The notes under the pieces: generated by a model | Seen by the model: only the letters and a program-made list of their open reading frames with translations | Databases searched by the model: none | What the model was told of the DNA's origin: nothing | Part shown: positions 8,197 to 19,680 of the stretch, piece after piece | How positions within the stretch are numbered: the stretch's first letter is position 1 | Layout: each line of letters opens with the position of its first letter | Position numbers and translations under genes: made by a program | Origin: Micrococcus sp. 2A | Lineage (GTDB): Bacteria > Actinomycetota > Actinomycetes > Actinomycetales > Micrococcaceae | NCBI RefSeq assembly: GCF_039519235.1 | Contig: NZ_CP154351.1 | Coordinates: 310,001-374,000 of the forward strand | Reading direction: 5' to 3' | DNA: 64,000 bases

Positions 8197-9285
8197 TCAC
8201 GCCAGCAGGGCCGCGCCCGCTCCGCCCACGGCGACCGCGACGGCGGTGCTCCCCGCGCCGAGCACGAGCGGCCTCGGGCCCACGGCGGCGATCGAGCGCA
8301 GGTGCACGTTCAGGCCCAGCGCCACCATGGCGGCGGCCAGCAGCACCTGCTGCAGCACGGCGACGGCGTCCAGGACTCCGGCGGGCAGCACGCCGGTCGC
8401 CCGGATTGCGACGGCGGCCAGGAACCCGAGCACGAACCACGGCACGAGCGGTGGCCGGGTGACGCTCGCGGCCGGATCTGCGCCCGGGACGGCGGCGTCC
8501 TCGCCCGTGGCCGACCCGGCCGGACGGCGCCGCTCCCACCAGGCCAGGCCCGTCATGACCGGCGCGAGCAGGACGACGCGCGCGAGCTTCACGGTGACCG
8601 CCACGGAGAGTGCCGTCGGGCCGACGAGCCCGCCGGCCGCCACCACCTGGGCGACCTCGTGCGTGGACGCGCCGATCCACAGCCCGGCCGCCCGCTCGTC
8701 GAGCCCGAGCGCACCGGTGAGCAGCGGCATCAGCGGGATCATGAGCGTCCCGAACAGCACCACGAGGCCGATCGCCGTGGCCGCCATCTCGCGGCGCGCG
8801 CGCACCACGGAGTCCGCGCCGGCGACGGCCGCCGCGCCGCAGATCGAGAACCCCGAGGCCACGAGGGCCGTCAGGTCCCACGGCAGCCCCAGAGCGCGCC
8901 CCAGCGCCACGGTCGCCGCGAACGTGAGGCCGACGGCGGCCACCACCAGCGCGATCACGCCCGGGCCCAGCGCGAGCACGTCGGCGAGCACCAGCTGCAG
9001 CCCGAGCAGGACGATGCCCGCGCGCAGCACCGGCTTCGCCGCGACCGCGATGCCCGGGGCGAGGGTCGCCGGCACGGGGGCGAGGTTCCGCCACGCCAGG
9101 CCCACGAGGATGGCGAGCAGCAGCGGGCTGAGCGCGGGCATCCAGGGGCGCGCCGTCGTCGCGATCAGGACACAGACGACGCCGAGCACCGTGCAGACCG
9201 CGAGGCCGGGCAGCCAGGCGGCGCGGGCGGGGCCGGCCGTCGGCTGCGGGGCGGACCTGGTGGTGGAGGAGGGTGATGCGCGCAC
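8197..9285 (-). CDS. YeiH/UPF0324-family putative sulfate exporter
   Basis: A 362-residue protein with about ten hydrophobic segments. The motifs PVLRAGIVLLGLQL, FSICGAAAVAG and the central WIGASTHEVAQVVAAG are characteristic of the YeiH/UPF0324 family, often annotated as putative sulfate exporters although direct evidence is thin. The GTG start lies six bases after TAGGGT (9292-9297, minus), consistent with a leaderless transcript. A LysR regulator is frequently adjacent in other bacteria but is absent here. Confidence 0.88.
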   Translation of the reverse strand: MRASPSSTTRSAPQPTAGPARAAWLPGLAVCTVLGVVCVLIATTARPWMPALSPLLLAILVGLAWRNLAPVPATLAPGIAVAAKPVLRAGIVLLGLQLVLADVLALGPGVIALVVAAVGLTFAATVALGRALGLPWDLTALVASGFSICGAAAVAGADSVVRARREMAATAIGLVVLFGTLMIPLMPLLTGALGLDERAAGLWIGASTHEVAQVVAAGGLVGPTALSVAVTVKLARVVLLAPVMTGLAWWERRRPAGSATGEDAAVPGADPAASVTRPPLVPWFVLGFLAAVAIRATGVLPAGVLDAVAVLQQVLLAAAMVALGLNVHLRSIAAVGPRPLVLGAGSTAVAVAVGGAGAALLA

Positions 9286-9333
9286 GGGGCCACCCTAGGG
9301 GAGGCCGCGCGACACGGCTGCGCCGGTGCGCCC

Positions 9334-9386
9334 ACCCTGAGGTCCGTGCCGCAACGCCCTCGACGTCGCGGCACGGACCTCAGGGT
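9334..9386 (-). terminator. long perfect inverted repeat, probable terminator
   Basis: Two perfect 19-base arms (9334-9352 and 9368-9386) separated by 15 bases, sitting 22 bases after the stop of the metallophosphoesterase gene. No run of T follows, as is common for terminators in high-G+C actinobacteria. It also lies just upstream of the YeiH promoter and may insulate it. Confidence 0.7.
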
Positions 9387-9408
9387 CGGCGAAGGGGACC
9401 GGTGTCCG

Positions 9409-11349
9409 TCAGCGGCGCGGCTTCGGCACGCCGCTGCGGTCGAAGCGGACCACCTGGACGTCGTCGTACGCGCGGCGCTCCGTGCGCACCAGCCGGTACT
9501 GGGCGTCCAGGATCGGGAACACGTACATCGGCGTCAGCGTCATCTCGGCCTCCTGGCCGCGGCGCCTCAGGTCGATCTGCAGGTGGCCGTAGTGCATGCC
9601 GCCGCCCACGAGCTGGCGCACGCCGTCCACGTCGGCCCAGGTCTCGGGCTCGTGCGTGTTGGCGGTCCACTCCATGTGGGTGTTGAAGCGCACCGGGACG
9701 TACTCGCCCGCCGCGTTCTTGGCGTACTGCTCGCCGCGCAGGCCGTCCGCGGCCACGCCCACGTCGTAGGCGTGGAAGCCGCGGCCGTCGCCGTCCGCGT
9801 CCACCCACGAGCGCTGGAACATCTCGTCGTGCCCGGAGATGACGACGGCGACGCCGTACTTCTCCAGCAGCGGCGTGTACACGCGCATCGCGACGCCGGA
9901 CTGGTCGTCCGGGAACTCGTGGTTCGGCGGGGTGCCGTGCACGCCCACGGAGTAGGGCGCGTGGTGGAACTCGACCATGATGATCTGCCCCTTCGCCCGC
10001 GCGTCGGCGAGCTGGCGCTCCGCCCAGGCCCACTGGTCGTGGCCGGGGTTGAACACGGGGAGGTCGGCGTCCGCGGCGGTGGTGCCGGGGAAGACCTCCG
10101 TGAAGGCCTCCTCGTAGGCGGCCTGGGTGAACGAGCCCTGCGTGTCGGTCGGCATGCGCTCGCCCGTGAGGTTGCGGTCGTCGCCCGAGAACGTCTCGCC
10201 GGAGAGCAGGCCCGCGCCCACGGACTCGTCCGGCACGCCGTTCGTGGAGTCCAGCGTGATGATCGTCAGCGGCCCGTGGTCGGTGCGGTAGTAGGAGCCG
10301 CGGTACTGCGGGTTCTCCTGGTCCGTGCCGGCGCCGGTGCGCTCGAAGTAGGCGTGGTACTTGTTGCGCGAGCGGACCACGGGGGAGCGGTCCTCGGGGG
10401 TGCCGTAGCCGCCGTTGATCGAGGCGAAGGTCTCCCAGTTGCCCAGCGAGGTGATGAGCGGGACGTGCGAGGCGATGTCCGAGAGCTCGCCCGCGAAGTG
10501 GCGGAAGAACTCGTCCCAGCCCGGCTGGTAGCCGCCGCCCTGGCCGAGGTCGCCGGCCACGAGCAGCAGGTCCGGGTCCGCGGCCTCGATGTGGCGGACG
10601 TTCTCGGTGAGCGCGACGTCCTGGGTCAGGGGGTATTTCAGCGTGAACTGGCCGTAGCGCGTCGTGGAGCCGAAGGTGTGGTGCCACAGCGAGCCCTCGC
10701 CCGGGCGGGGCAGCGAGCTCTCGGTGTAGGGGGTGACCTGGTTGAGCTCCCACTCGCGGTTCTCGACGCGCCCGAAGGGCTCGGTCTCGGTGTCCGAGAA
10801 GGCGATCACGCGCAGGTCGTGCCAGCCGTTGCCGGCGTCGGCCGTGCGGAACGTGGCGGTGTGGCGCTGCCCGCCCTGGGTGACGGTGTAGGTGTACTCC
10901 TTGCCGGGCTCCAGGCCGGTGAGGGAGACGCGGTGCTTCCAGTTCTGCGCGCCCAGCAGCCACGAGCCCTGGGCGAGGCCCTCGATGCTCTGGGCCAGCT
11001 CCGCCTCGGTGTAGTCGAGCAGGGGCTGGTGCTCGGGGGCGGAGACACGCGTGCCCGCCGGGCGGGTGCGGCCCTTGCCGTGGTTGTTGCCCAGGCCCGG
11101 GCCGGAGACGACGACGGTGCCGGCCACGCCGCGCTCGGAGAACCACACGAGGTCCATCGAGGTGGCGGTGGGCTCCATGAGGTAGGGCAGGACGCGGAAG
11201 CCGTCGCCCCCGGCGGGGGCGGCCGAGGCGCCGGCGGCGGTCTTCGCCAGGGCGGCGGGGGCGGCGGTGGACACGGTGCCCGCGACGACGGCGGCGGCCA
11301 GGGTGCGCAGGCCGGTGCGGCGGGAGAAGGTCGGGTTCAGGGCGTTCAC
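9409..11349 (-). CDS. Tat-exported metallophosphoesterase with PAP-like N-terminal domain
   Basis: A 646-residue secreted protein. The N-terminus has a twin-arginine signal (FSRRTGLRTLAAA, then a hydrophobic stretch to about residue 35). A fibronectin-like purple-acid-phosphatase N-terminal domain spans roughly 45-190, and a calcineurin-like phosphoesterase domain follows. The metal-site motifs are atypical: the usual D-x-H appears as SDTET, GD is kept in VAGDLGQGG, GNHE appears as GNWE, the single His remains in EFHHAPYS, and the last GH-x-H appears as GHDEMF. Three histidine ligands are therefore replaced. The GTG start has GGAGG upstream; an in-frame reading continues far upstream through the antisense of gcvP but has no other support. 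Activity and substrate are unknown. Confidence 0.85.
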   Translation of the reverse strand: MNALNPTFSRRTGLRTLAAAVVAGTVSTAAPAALAKTAAGASAAPAGGDGFRVLPYLMEPTATSMDLVWFSERGVAGTVVVSGPGLGNNHGKGRTRPAGTRVSAPEHQPLLDYTEAELAQSIEGLAQGSWLLGAQNWKHRVSLTGLEPGKEYTYTVTQGGQRHTATFRTADAGNGWHDLRVIAFSDTETEPFGRVENREWELNQVTPYTESSLPRPGEGSLWHHTFGSTTRYGQFTLKYPLTQDVALTENVRHIEAADPDLLLVAGDLGQGGGYQPGWDEFFRHFAGELSDIASHVPLITSLGNWETFASINGGYGTPEDRSPVVRSRNKYHAYFERTGAGTDQENPQYRGSYYRTDHGPLTIITLDSTNGVPDESVGAGLLSGETFSGDDRNLTGERMPTDTQGSFTQAAYEEAFTEVFPGTTAADADLPVFNPGHDQWAWAERQLADARAKGQIIMVEFHHAPYSVGVHGTPPNHEFPDDQSGVAMRVYTPLLEKYGVAVVISGHDEMFQRSWVDADGDGRGFHAYDVGVAADGLRGEQYAKNAAGEYVPVRFNTHMEWTANTHEPETWADVDGVRQLVGGGMHYGHLQIDLRRRGQEAEMTLTPMYVFPILDAQYRLVRTERRAYDDVQVVRFDRSGVPKPRR

Positions 11350-11565
11350 GGTGGCCTCCGGGAGGGTGGGTGGCGAGGGTACGGCTCCGATCCTGCGCCC
11401 CGGAGTCGGCGGGCGGCTCAGCGTCAGGTGGACGGCCGGCGTCGGGCGGGTGAACTCGGGTCGCCCGCCGTCGTCCTGCCCCCGTCCGGCCGGGCGACCG
11501 TCCACCCGGCCGCTGTGTCCCGCGCGACACCGTGTGGGATACTCGAGCCACGCCGCATGCCCCCC

Positions 11566-11795
11566 GCGGGAGAGCGTCGACGCGCCCCGTGCCCTGCCGG
11601 GCCCGGGGCGCCGGTCGGCCGCCGAAGGAGCAAGTCCTCCCCGGGAATCTCTCAGGCACCCGTACCGCGAGGGGTCAGGCGCTCTGGAAAGCGTCCTTGT
11701 CGCGCCCGCACCCGCGGCCGTGCAGGGGCCACCGACGGTGCAAGCCGGCCCCTCAGGCCGGCGGAAACTCTCAGGTCCATGACAGAGCGGGGAGG
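11566..11795 (+). ncRNA. tandem glycine riboswitch (two aptamers)
   Basis: Two consecutive glycine aptamers ahead of gcvP. The first runs from GCGGGAGAGC (11566) through GCCGCCGAAGGAGCAAG to the conserved AATCTCTCAGGCACC. The second contains GCCACCGACGGTGCAAGCC and GAAACTCTCAGGTCCATGACAGAGCGGGGAGG, ending at 11795. A -10-like GATACT at 11538-11543 lies 23 bases upstream. The usual action is to turn on gcv expression when glycine is high; the gcvP ribosome-binding site follows 33 bases after the element. The whole 489-base gap between the metallophosphoesterase and gcvP is accounted for by this promoter, riboswitch and leader. Confidence 0.93.
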
Positions 11796-11838
11796 AGCAG
11801 ACCACGCCGTGACCGGCAGGATCCCCCGGAGGTAGCTC

Positions 11839-14829
<2,991 letters not shown>

Positions 14830-14843
14830 GAGAGGAACCTGAC

Positions 14844-16010
14844 ATGACCGACTCCCTGCGCAACTCCCCGCTCCATCCGGTCCACGAGGCCGCCGGGGCC
14901 TCCTTCACCGACTTCGGCGGCTGGAACATGCCCCTGAAGTACGGGTCCGAGCTGGCCGAGCACAAGGCCGTCCGCGGCTCGGCGGGCCTGTTCGACCTCT
15001 CCCACATGGGCGAGGTCCGCGTGAGCGGCCGCGAGGCCGGCGCCATGCTGGACCACGCCCTCTCCAGCACGCTCTCCGTGCTGAAGCCGGGCCGCGCCAA
15101 GTACGCGCTCTGCCTCACGGACGCCGGCACGATCCTGGACGACCTGATCGTCTACCGCAGGGACGACGGCGCCGAGGGCTCCGAGCCCGACTTCCTCGTG
15201 GTCCCCAACGCCGGCAACATCGCCGCGGTGCACACGGCCCTGAACCAGCGCGCCTCCGGGTGGGACGCGACGGTCGAGGACGAGTCCGCCTCCACGGCCC
15301 TCGTGGCGGTGCAGGGCCCGCGCGCCGAGGCGATCCTGGCCCACGCCATGCCCGCGCAGGCCGAGCAGCTGGCGGGCCTGAAGTACTACGGCCACCTCAC
15401 GCTGAGCCTCCCCACCGACGCCGGCGAGGTCACCGTGCTCGTGGCCCGCACGGGGTACACGGGCGAGGACGGCTTCGAGCTGTTCGTGCCCGCGGACTCC
15501 CGCCAGGAGGCGGGCGACCGCGGCTCCGCCGTGTGGAACGCGATGCTGCAGGCGGCCGAGGCCGCCGACGTCGAGCTCACCCCGTGCGGCCTCGCCTCCC
15601 GCGACTCGTTGCGCCTCGAAGCCGGCATGCCGCTGTACGGCAACGAGCTGGACACCGCGCACCAGCCCCACGCCTCCGGTGTGAGCTTCGCGGTGCCGGC
15701 GGCCAAGGAGGCGGACTTCGTGGGCAAGGCCGCCCTCGTGGGCGCCGACGACGTCCAGGAGGTCCTCGTGGGCCTGCGCGGCGAGGGCCGCCGGGCCGCC
15801 CGCCACGGCTATCCCGTCCTCGACGCCGAGGGCAACCGGGTCGGCGAGGTCACCTCGGGCGCCCCGAGCCCCACGCTCGGCTTCCCGATCGCGATGGCCC
15901 GCGTGGCCCGCGAGCACGCCGCCGAGGGCACCTCCCTCCAGGTGGACCTGCGCGGCAAGGGCGAGCCCTTCACCGTGGTGCCGCTGCCGTTCTACCGACG
16001 CGAGCGCTGA
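14844..16010 (+). CDS. gcvT: aminomethyltransferase, T protein
   Basis: A 388-residue folate-binding T protein that releases ammonia from the GcvH-bound aminomethyl group and forms 5,10-methylenetetrahydrofolate. It shows FGGWNMPLKYGSELAEHKAVR and DLSHMGEV near the N-terminus, the folate-site YTGEDGFELFVP, and GEVTSGAPSPTLGFPIAMARV in the C-terminal domain. The ATG lies 14 bases after the gcvP stop with AGAGGA upstream. In many actinobacteria gcvH follows directly; here a terminator and an unrelated gene follow, so gcvH must be elsewhere in the genome. Confidence 0.96.
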   Translation: MTDSLRNSPLHPVHEAAGASFTDFGGWNMPLKYGSELAEHKAVRGSAGLFDLSHMGEVRVSGREAGAMLDHALSSTLSVLKPGRAKYALCLTDAGTILDDLIVYRRDDGAEGSEPDFLVVPNAGNIAAVHTALNQRASGWDATVEDESASTALVAVQGPRAEAILAHAMPAQAEQLAGLKYYGHLTLSLPTDAGEVTVLVARTGYTGEDGFELFVPADSRQEAGDRGSAVWNAMLQAAEAADVELTPCGLASRDSLRLEAGMPLYGNELDTAHQPHASGVSFAVPAAKEADFVGKAALVGADDVQEVLVGLRGEGRRAARHGYPVLDAEGNRVGEVTSGAPSPTLGFPIAMARVAREHAAEGTSLQVDLRGKGEPFTVVPLPFYRRER

Positions 16011-16044
16011 CCGCGGGGCGCCCTCGCGCGCACCCGGCGCCGCA

Positions 16045-16080
16045 GCGCCCCGGACCCGCCGCACGGCAGGTCCGGGGCGC
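16045..16080 (+). terminator. terminator after gcvPT
   Basis: Perfect 12-base arms GCGCCCCGGACC (16045-16056) and its complement (16069-16080) with a 12-base loop, followed by TTCGCT, 35 bases after the gcvT stop. A -10-like TAGACT (16085-16090) directly after it probably starts the next transcript. Confidence 0.8.
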
Positions 16081-16170
16081 TTCGCTAGACTCGGCCTCCG
16101 GGCCCGACGGCCCCGCCCGCGGGGCGGTCGTCGTCCCCCACCCTCCATCGCCCACCTGCAGGAAGTCCGC

Positions 16171-17016
16171 ATGACTCACGTCGCCGCTCAAGCCCGGGTG
16201 CCCAAGAAGGGCTTGCTCATCTTCCTCGGGGTGGCGGGCCTGCTCCTGCTCCTCGGGGTGCTCTCCGTGCTCAAGGGCATCGTGGACGAGCGCTCCCGCG
16301 TGGACATCGTCTCCGTGGTGGACGGCAACACCGTGGTGGTGAACGCGGGCGGGGAGCAGAAGACCCTGGTCATGGCCGGTGTGACCGCGGCCCCGCGCAA
16401 TCCGGACGGCCTGCGCGTCGGCACCGAGTTCTGCCTGGGCGAGGAGTCGTACGCGTGGCTGCGCGACCGCCTGCCGCAGGGCGCCGTGGCCACCGTCAAG
16501 ACGAGCCGTCACGGGGCGCCCGAGGGCACCGAGTCGGCGGTGTTCACGCTCGCCGGCTCCACCGTGAACGTGGACATGGCGGAGGCGGGCATGGCGGCCC
16601 CCACCGGCGAGGGCGTGGGCCGTGGTCTCCGGGAGGAGATCGCCCAGGCCAACGAGACGGCGCGGAAGAGCGCGAACGGCCGGGGGTCGGGGCTCTACGA
16701 CGTCGAGGAGAACTGCACGCTCAACCACGAGCTCTACGAGTCCTCCTACGCCCTCGAGCACGCGCCGACGAGCGCCGAGGCCACCGTGGACGCGATCGAC
16801 CAGCGCTCCGTGGAGTACGCCGACACGCTGGACGAGGTGCGGCTCGTGCGCCAGGACATCGCCGAGCTCGACGCTTCGCGTGGCACCTTCACGGACCTCG
16901 CGTGGGCCCCGGCCAAGGAGGACCTCCAGAAGAAGGCGGACGCCGTCGTCTCCGAGGGCCTGCAGGTGCTGCGGGACCTCAACGCGAAGCGCAACGAGCT
17001 CGTCGCGCAGGGCTGA
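16171..17016 (+). CDS. membrane-anchored SNase-like protein of unknown function
   Basis: A 281-residue protein with one transmembrane anchor near residues 13-36 (GLLIFLGVAGLLLLLGVLSV) and an extracytoplasmic remainder. Residues 44-150 resemble the staphylococcal nuclease OB fold: VVDGNTVVV, a region where LxGxxAPE would be expected (seen as VMAGVTAAPRN), and GLYDVEENC near the end of the fold. The nuclease arginines and acidic residues are not clearly kept, so activity is doubtful. A helical C-terminal half follows (about 195-281). AGGAAG precedes the ATG. It is transcribed away from gcvT behind a terminator. Function unknown. Confidence 0.7.
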   Translation: MTHVAAQARVPKKGLLIFLGVAGLLLLLGVLSVLKGIVDERSRVDIVSVVDGNTVVVNAGGEQKTLVMAGVTAAPRNPDGLRVGTEFCLGEESYAWLRDRLPQGAVATVKTSRHGAPEGTESAVFTLAGSTVNVDMAEAGMAAPTGEGVGRGLREEIAQANETARKSANGRGSGLYDVEENCTLNHELYESSYALEHAPTSAEATVDAIDQRSVEYADTLDEVRLVRQDIAELDASRGTFTDLAWAPAKEDLQKKADAVVSEGLQVLRDLNAKRNELVAQG

Positions 17017-17508
17017 TCACGCCGCGGCGGGATCCTCGGCGCCCGGCGTCACGACGTCCACGAGCGGCCGGGCGGCCATGCGGCCCAGGCCCATGAGCAC
17101 GCCGGCCGGGAACCCGATCACCGGGATGAGCATCGGCAGCACGCCCCCGGCGCCCTGCGTGAGCACCACGAGCCCGTAGAGCATGCCCACGAGGGCGTAG
17201 GCCAGCACGTGGACCCACTGGTTGGTGACGTGGCGGAAGGCCACGTTGACGAGCAGGCACAGCGGCAGGCCCACCACGAGGCCCGCGATCCCGACCACGC
17301 TCAGCAGCGGCGTGAGGCTGCCGAACTCCTGGAGCCCCGGGATGAGGGAGAGCGCCGCCACGATCGCCGCCATCACCAGGTTCGGCGCGAGCCAGGCCAC
17401 GAGGAACCCGTTGAGGCCCATCCGCAGGCGCGGACGCGGGCCCGCGGCGGCGCGCTGGGCCGCGCGGCGGGCGCGAGCGGTGGACTTGACCGGGGCGGGG
17501 GTGGTCAT
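17017..17508 (-). CDS. small multi-pass membrane protein, unknown function
   Basis: A 163-residue protein with a basic N-terminus (about 27 residues, Ala/Arg rich) and four hydrophobic segments near 30-52, 63-85, 92-112 and 118-140. I do not recognise a family. Its stop is directly adjacent to the stop of the convergent SNase-like gene, with no space for a terminator between them. GGAGTG precedes the ATG. Nothing in the neighbourhood hints at a role. Confidence 0.65.
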   Translation of the reverse strand: MTTPAPVKSTARARRAAQRAAAGPRPRLRMGLNGFLVAWLAPNLVMAAIVAALSLIPGLQEFGSLTPLLSVVGIAGLVVGLPLCLLVNVAFRHVTNQWVHVLAYALVGMLYGLVVLTQGAGGVLPMLIPVIGFPAGVLMGLGRMAARPLVDVVTPGAEDPAAA

Positions 17509-17530
17509 GGGGCACTCCGTGGTTGGACGA

Positions 17531-17577
17531 CGTCGGGCGGCTCCCCACTCTAGTGGGGAGCCGCCCGACGCCGGTCG
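17531..17577 (-). terminator. terminator of the 346-residue membrane protein gene
   Basis: A long near-perfect inverted repeat: CGTCGGGCGGCTCCCCACT and its complement around a CTAG centre, ending about ten bases before the stop at 17587. It separates the two leftward membrane-protein genes. Confidence 0.85.
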
Positions 17578-17586
17578 TCCAGGGTG

Positions 17587-18627
17587 TCAGCGGCGCTCGC
17601 CGTCCACCTCGAAGGACAGCTGGTGCACGCCCGGCCAGGTCTGCACCGTGGGGATCTCGTCCCACACGAGGCGGCCGGACTCCTCATCGGGGGAGACGGT
17701 CAGGGCGCCCAGCTCACCGTCGATCACCAGGAGGGTGAGCTCGAACGGCTGGCCCTCATGGGTGAAGTGGCCGCGCACGGGCCAGGTGAAGTCGTGGGGC
17801 ACGGCGCGCTCCACGTCCTCCTCCGCCTCCACCACGAGGGGGAGCCAGTCGATGCCCTCGGCGTCGCCGTCGGCGGGGATGCGGACAGCGTCGGCGACGG
17901 TGCGCATGTGCGGCAGCTGGGCGCGCAGGGCGGCCGCGCCGGGCAGGTCACGGCCCTCGAAGAGCGTGGGGTCCAGCAGCGTCTCCACCAAAACGCGCGC
18001 CTCCACCGGCACGGGCGCGGTCTCCACCGCGTCGTCGGCCTCGTCCGTGACGTCCGTGGCGAGGGGCACGTAGGCGTCCTCCACGGCGGTGCGACGGTCC
18101 GTCTCCGCGGTGGCCACGAGGGGGGCGTAGGAGTACACGCCCTCGGCCTCGTCCTCACGGCGGCGGGAGCGCGCGGAGCGGGTGAGCCCGACGGCGGCGG
18201 CGACCGTGGCCGCGAGGGCCGCGAGGGCGGGGCCGTAGGCCTCGGGTCGCAGGAGGCGCTCCATGGGGGTGGGCTCCGGGGTGCGGGCGTGACGCATGGC
18301 CGCGGTGACCGCCGTGGCGAGGGCGCCGGTGGCGATGGCGCCGCCGCCGAGCAGCCAGGGGAGGCGAGAGGACTCCGAGGACTCTTCCACGCGGCGGGTC
18401 GGGGCGTCGGTGCCGGTCACCACGGTGCGCACGACCGGGGGCTCGGGCGTGGTGGTGCGCACGTCCACGGTGCGCTCGACGCGTTCCTGGGCGGGGACGC
18501 GGGTCTCCACCACGACCGGCGGGGCCGGGGTGGTGCGGGTGGCCATGACGTCGGCAGGGGCGGTCAGGCCGAGGTCGTCGGCCGGGGGGACGGGGGCGCC
18601 GGACGAGGCGGGGCGATGAGTGTCCAT
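17587..18627 (-). CDS. hypothetical membrane protein with disordered N-terminus
   Basis: A 346-residue protein not assigned to a family. The first 85 residues are Pro/Thr/Val rich and probably disordered. Two hydrophobic stretches follow: LPWLLGGGAIATGALATAV (about 88-106) and a second near 125-145 (YGPALAALAATVAAAVGL), separated by a basic loop. The remainder is acidic and soluble, ending in a beta-rich segment (HFTHEGQPFELTLLVIDGEL). The chosen ATG at 18627 lies six bases after CAGACT, the leaderless spacing common here. A strong terminator follows its stop. Single-gene transcript by context. Confidence 0.65.
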   Translation of the reverse strand: MDTHRPASSGAPVPPADDLGLTAPADVMATRTTPAPPVVVETRVPAQERVERTVDVRTTTPEPPVVRTVVTGTDAPTRRVEESSESSRLPWLLGGGAIATGALATAVTAAMRHARTPEPTPMERLLRPEAYGPALAALAATVAAAVGLTRSARSRRREDEAEGVYSYAPLVATAETDRRTAVEDAYVPLATDVTDEADDAVETAPVPVEARVLVETLLDPTLFEGRDLPGAAALRAQLPHMRTVADAVRIPADGDAEGIDWLPLVVEAEEDVERAVPHDFTWPVRGHFTHEGQPFELTLLVIDGELGALTVSPDEESGRLVWDEIPTVQTWPGVHQLSFEVDGERR

Positions 18628-18717
18628 GACCCCAGTCTGTGCCATGACCCCGCGGGGTGTCCCGGGTTGGCGGCTCCGTCGTCGCGCCCGCGGCGGCACC
18701 GGTCCCGCCCGCCCGGC

Positions 18718-19485
18718 TCAGCGGCCGAGCACGTGTAGGATCCCGGCGAGGGCGGCGTGGACGCCCGTGGTCAGGGTCGGCTCCAGCACGGGGGCGAACT
18801 GCGGGGTGTGGTTGGCGGGGTTGTCCTCGAGCTCGTCGCCCTCGAATCCGCCCAGGAACCAGTAGACCAGCGGGACGCCGAGCGCGTCGGCGAGGGCCCC
18901 GACGTCCTCCGAGCCCATCAGCGGCGGCATCTCGGTGACGGCCTCGGCCCCCAGCTCCGCGCGCAGCGCGTCCATCACGGACGGGGTGAGCTCGACGTCG
19001 TTGTGGGTGCGGGGGAACGAGTTGTACCGGACGATCTCGGGTTCGGGGGCGCCGGAGGCCAGCGCCTCGGCCGTGAGGATCCGGTGGATCGCCGCGGAGA
19101 CCTTCGCGCGGACCTCGGGCGTGGGCGTGCGCACGTTCAGCGCGATCTCCGCGGTGTCCGGGATGACGTTCTCCTTGAGCCCGGCGTGGAAGGTCCCCAC
19201 CGTGACGACCGCGCGATCGGACGGGGCCACCTCGCGGGAGACGACCCCCTGCAGCCGCGTCACCGCGTGGGCGGCCAGGAGGATGGGGCCGATCGAGCGC
19301 TCCGGCATGGACCCGTGCGCCCCCCGGCGGCGGAAGGTCACGCGGAAGGAGTCGGCGAGGGACATCGCGTCGCCGGTGACGTAGCGGACGGTGCCCGCCC
19401 GCGCCGGCATGACGTGCTGGCCCAGCACGGCGGCGGGGCGGGGCACCCGGTCCCACAGTCCGTCCTCGAGCAGCGCGCCGGCGTC
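18718..19485 (-). pseudogene. M20-family amidohydrolase, C-terminal remnant
   Basis: About 255 residues of an M20D amidohydrolase (family length near 400). What remains begins inside the catalytic domain at DAGALLEDGLWDRVPRP and includes VLGQHVMPARAG (metal-ligand His), FRRRGAHGSMPE, the dimerisation lid, and the C-terminal MGSEDVGALADALGV. The N-terminal 150 or so residues, carrying the first metal ligands, are missing. Directly upstream, in another frame, lies the start of an Lrp/AsnC gene, so a deletion joined the two. A GTG at 19446 could still initiate a 242-residue fragment, but a complete active site is impossible. Confidence 0.85.
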
Positions 19486-19664
19486 CCGGCCACCTGCACC
19501 GTTCCGGACTCCAGCAGCGCCGCCCCGTGGCGGGCCACCGTGCGCTCCGGGGCGCCGAGCACCGTGGCGATCCGTCGCCAGCTGGCGCGGGGGTCCACCT
19601 GCAGGGCCGTCGCGACCGCCAGGTCCAGACCTGCGAGCGGGGTGGGGGATGCGCCCACGCTCAC
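19486..19664 (-). pseudogene. Lrp/AsnC-family regulator, N-terminal remnant
   Basis: Only the helix-turn-helix of an Lrp/AsnC regulator survives: LDLAVATALQVDPRASWRRI, then ATVLGAPERTVARHGAALLESG followed by TVQVAG. The ligand-binding RAM domain is gone; after VAG the frame enters amidohydrolase sequence out of register and stops at 19338. It begins 16 bases after the stop of the pdxK-like gene on the same strand. The junction lies within about 19480-19495. Confidence 0.8.
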
Positions 19665-19680
19665 GCGTGCGACCGCCCGC

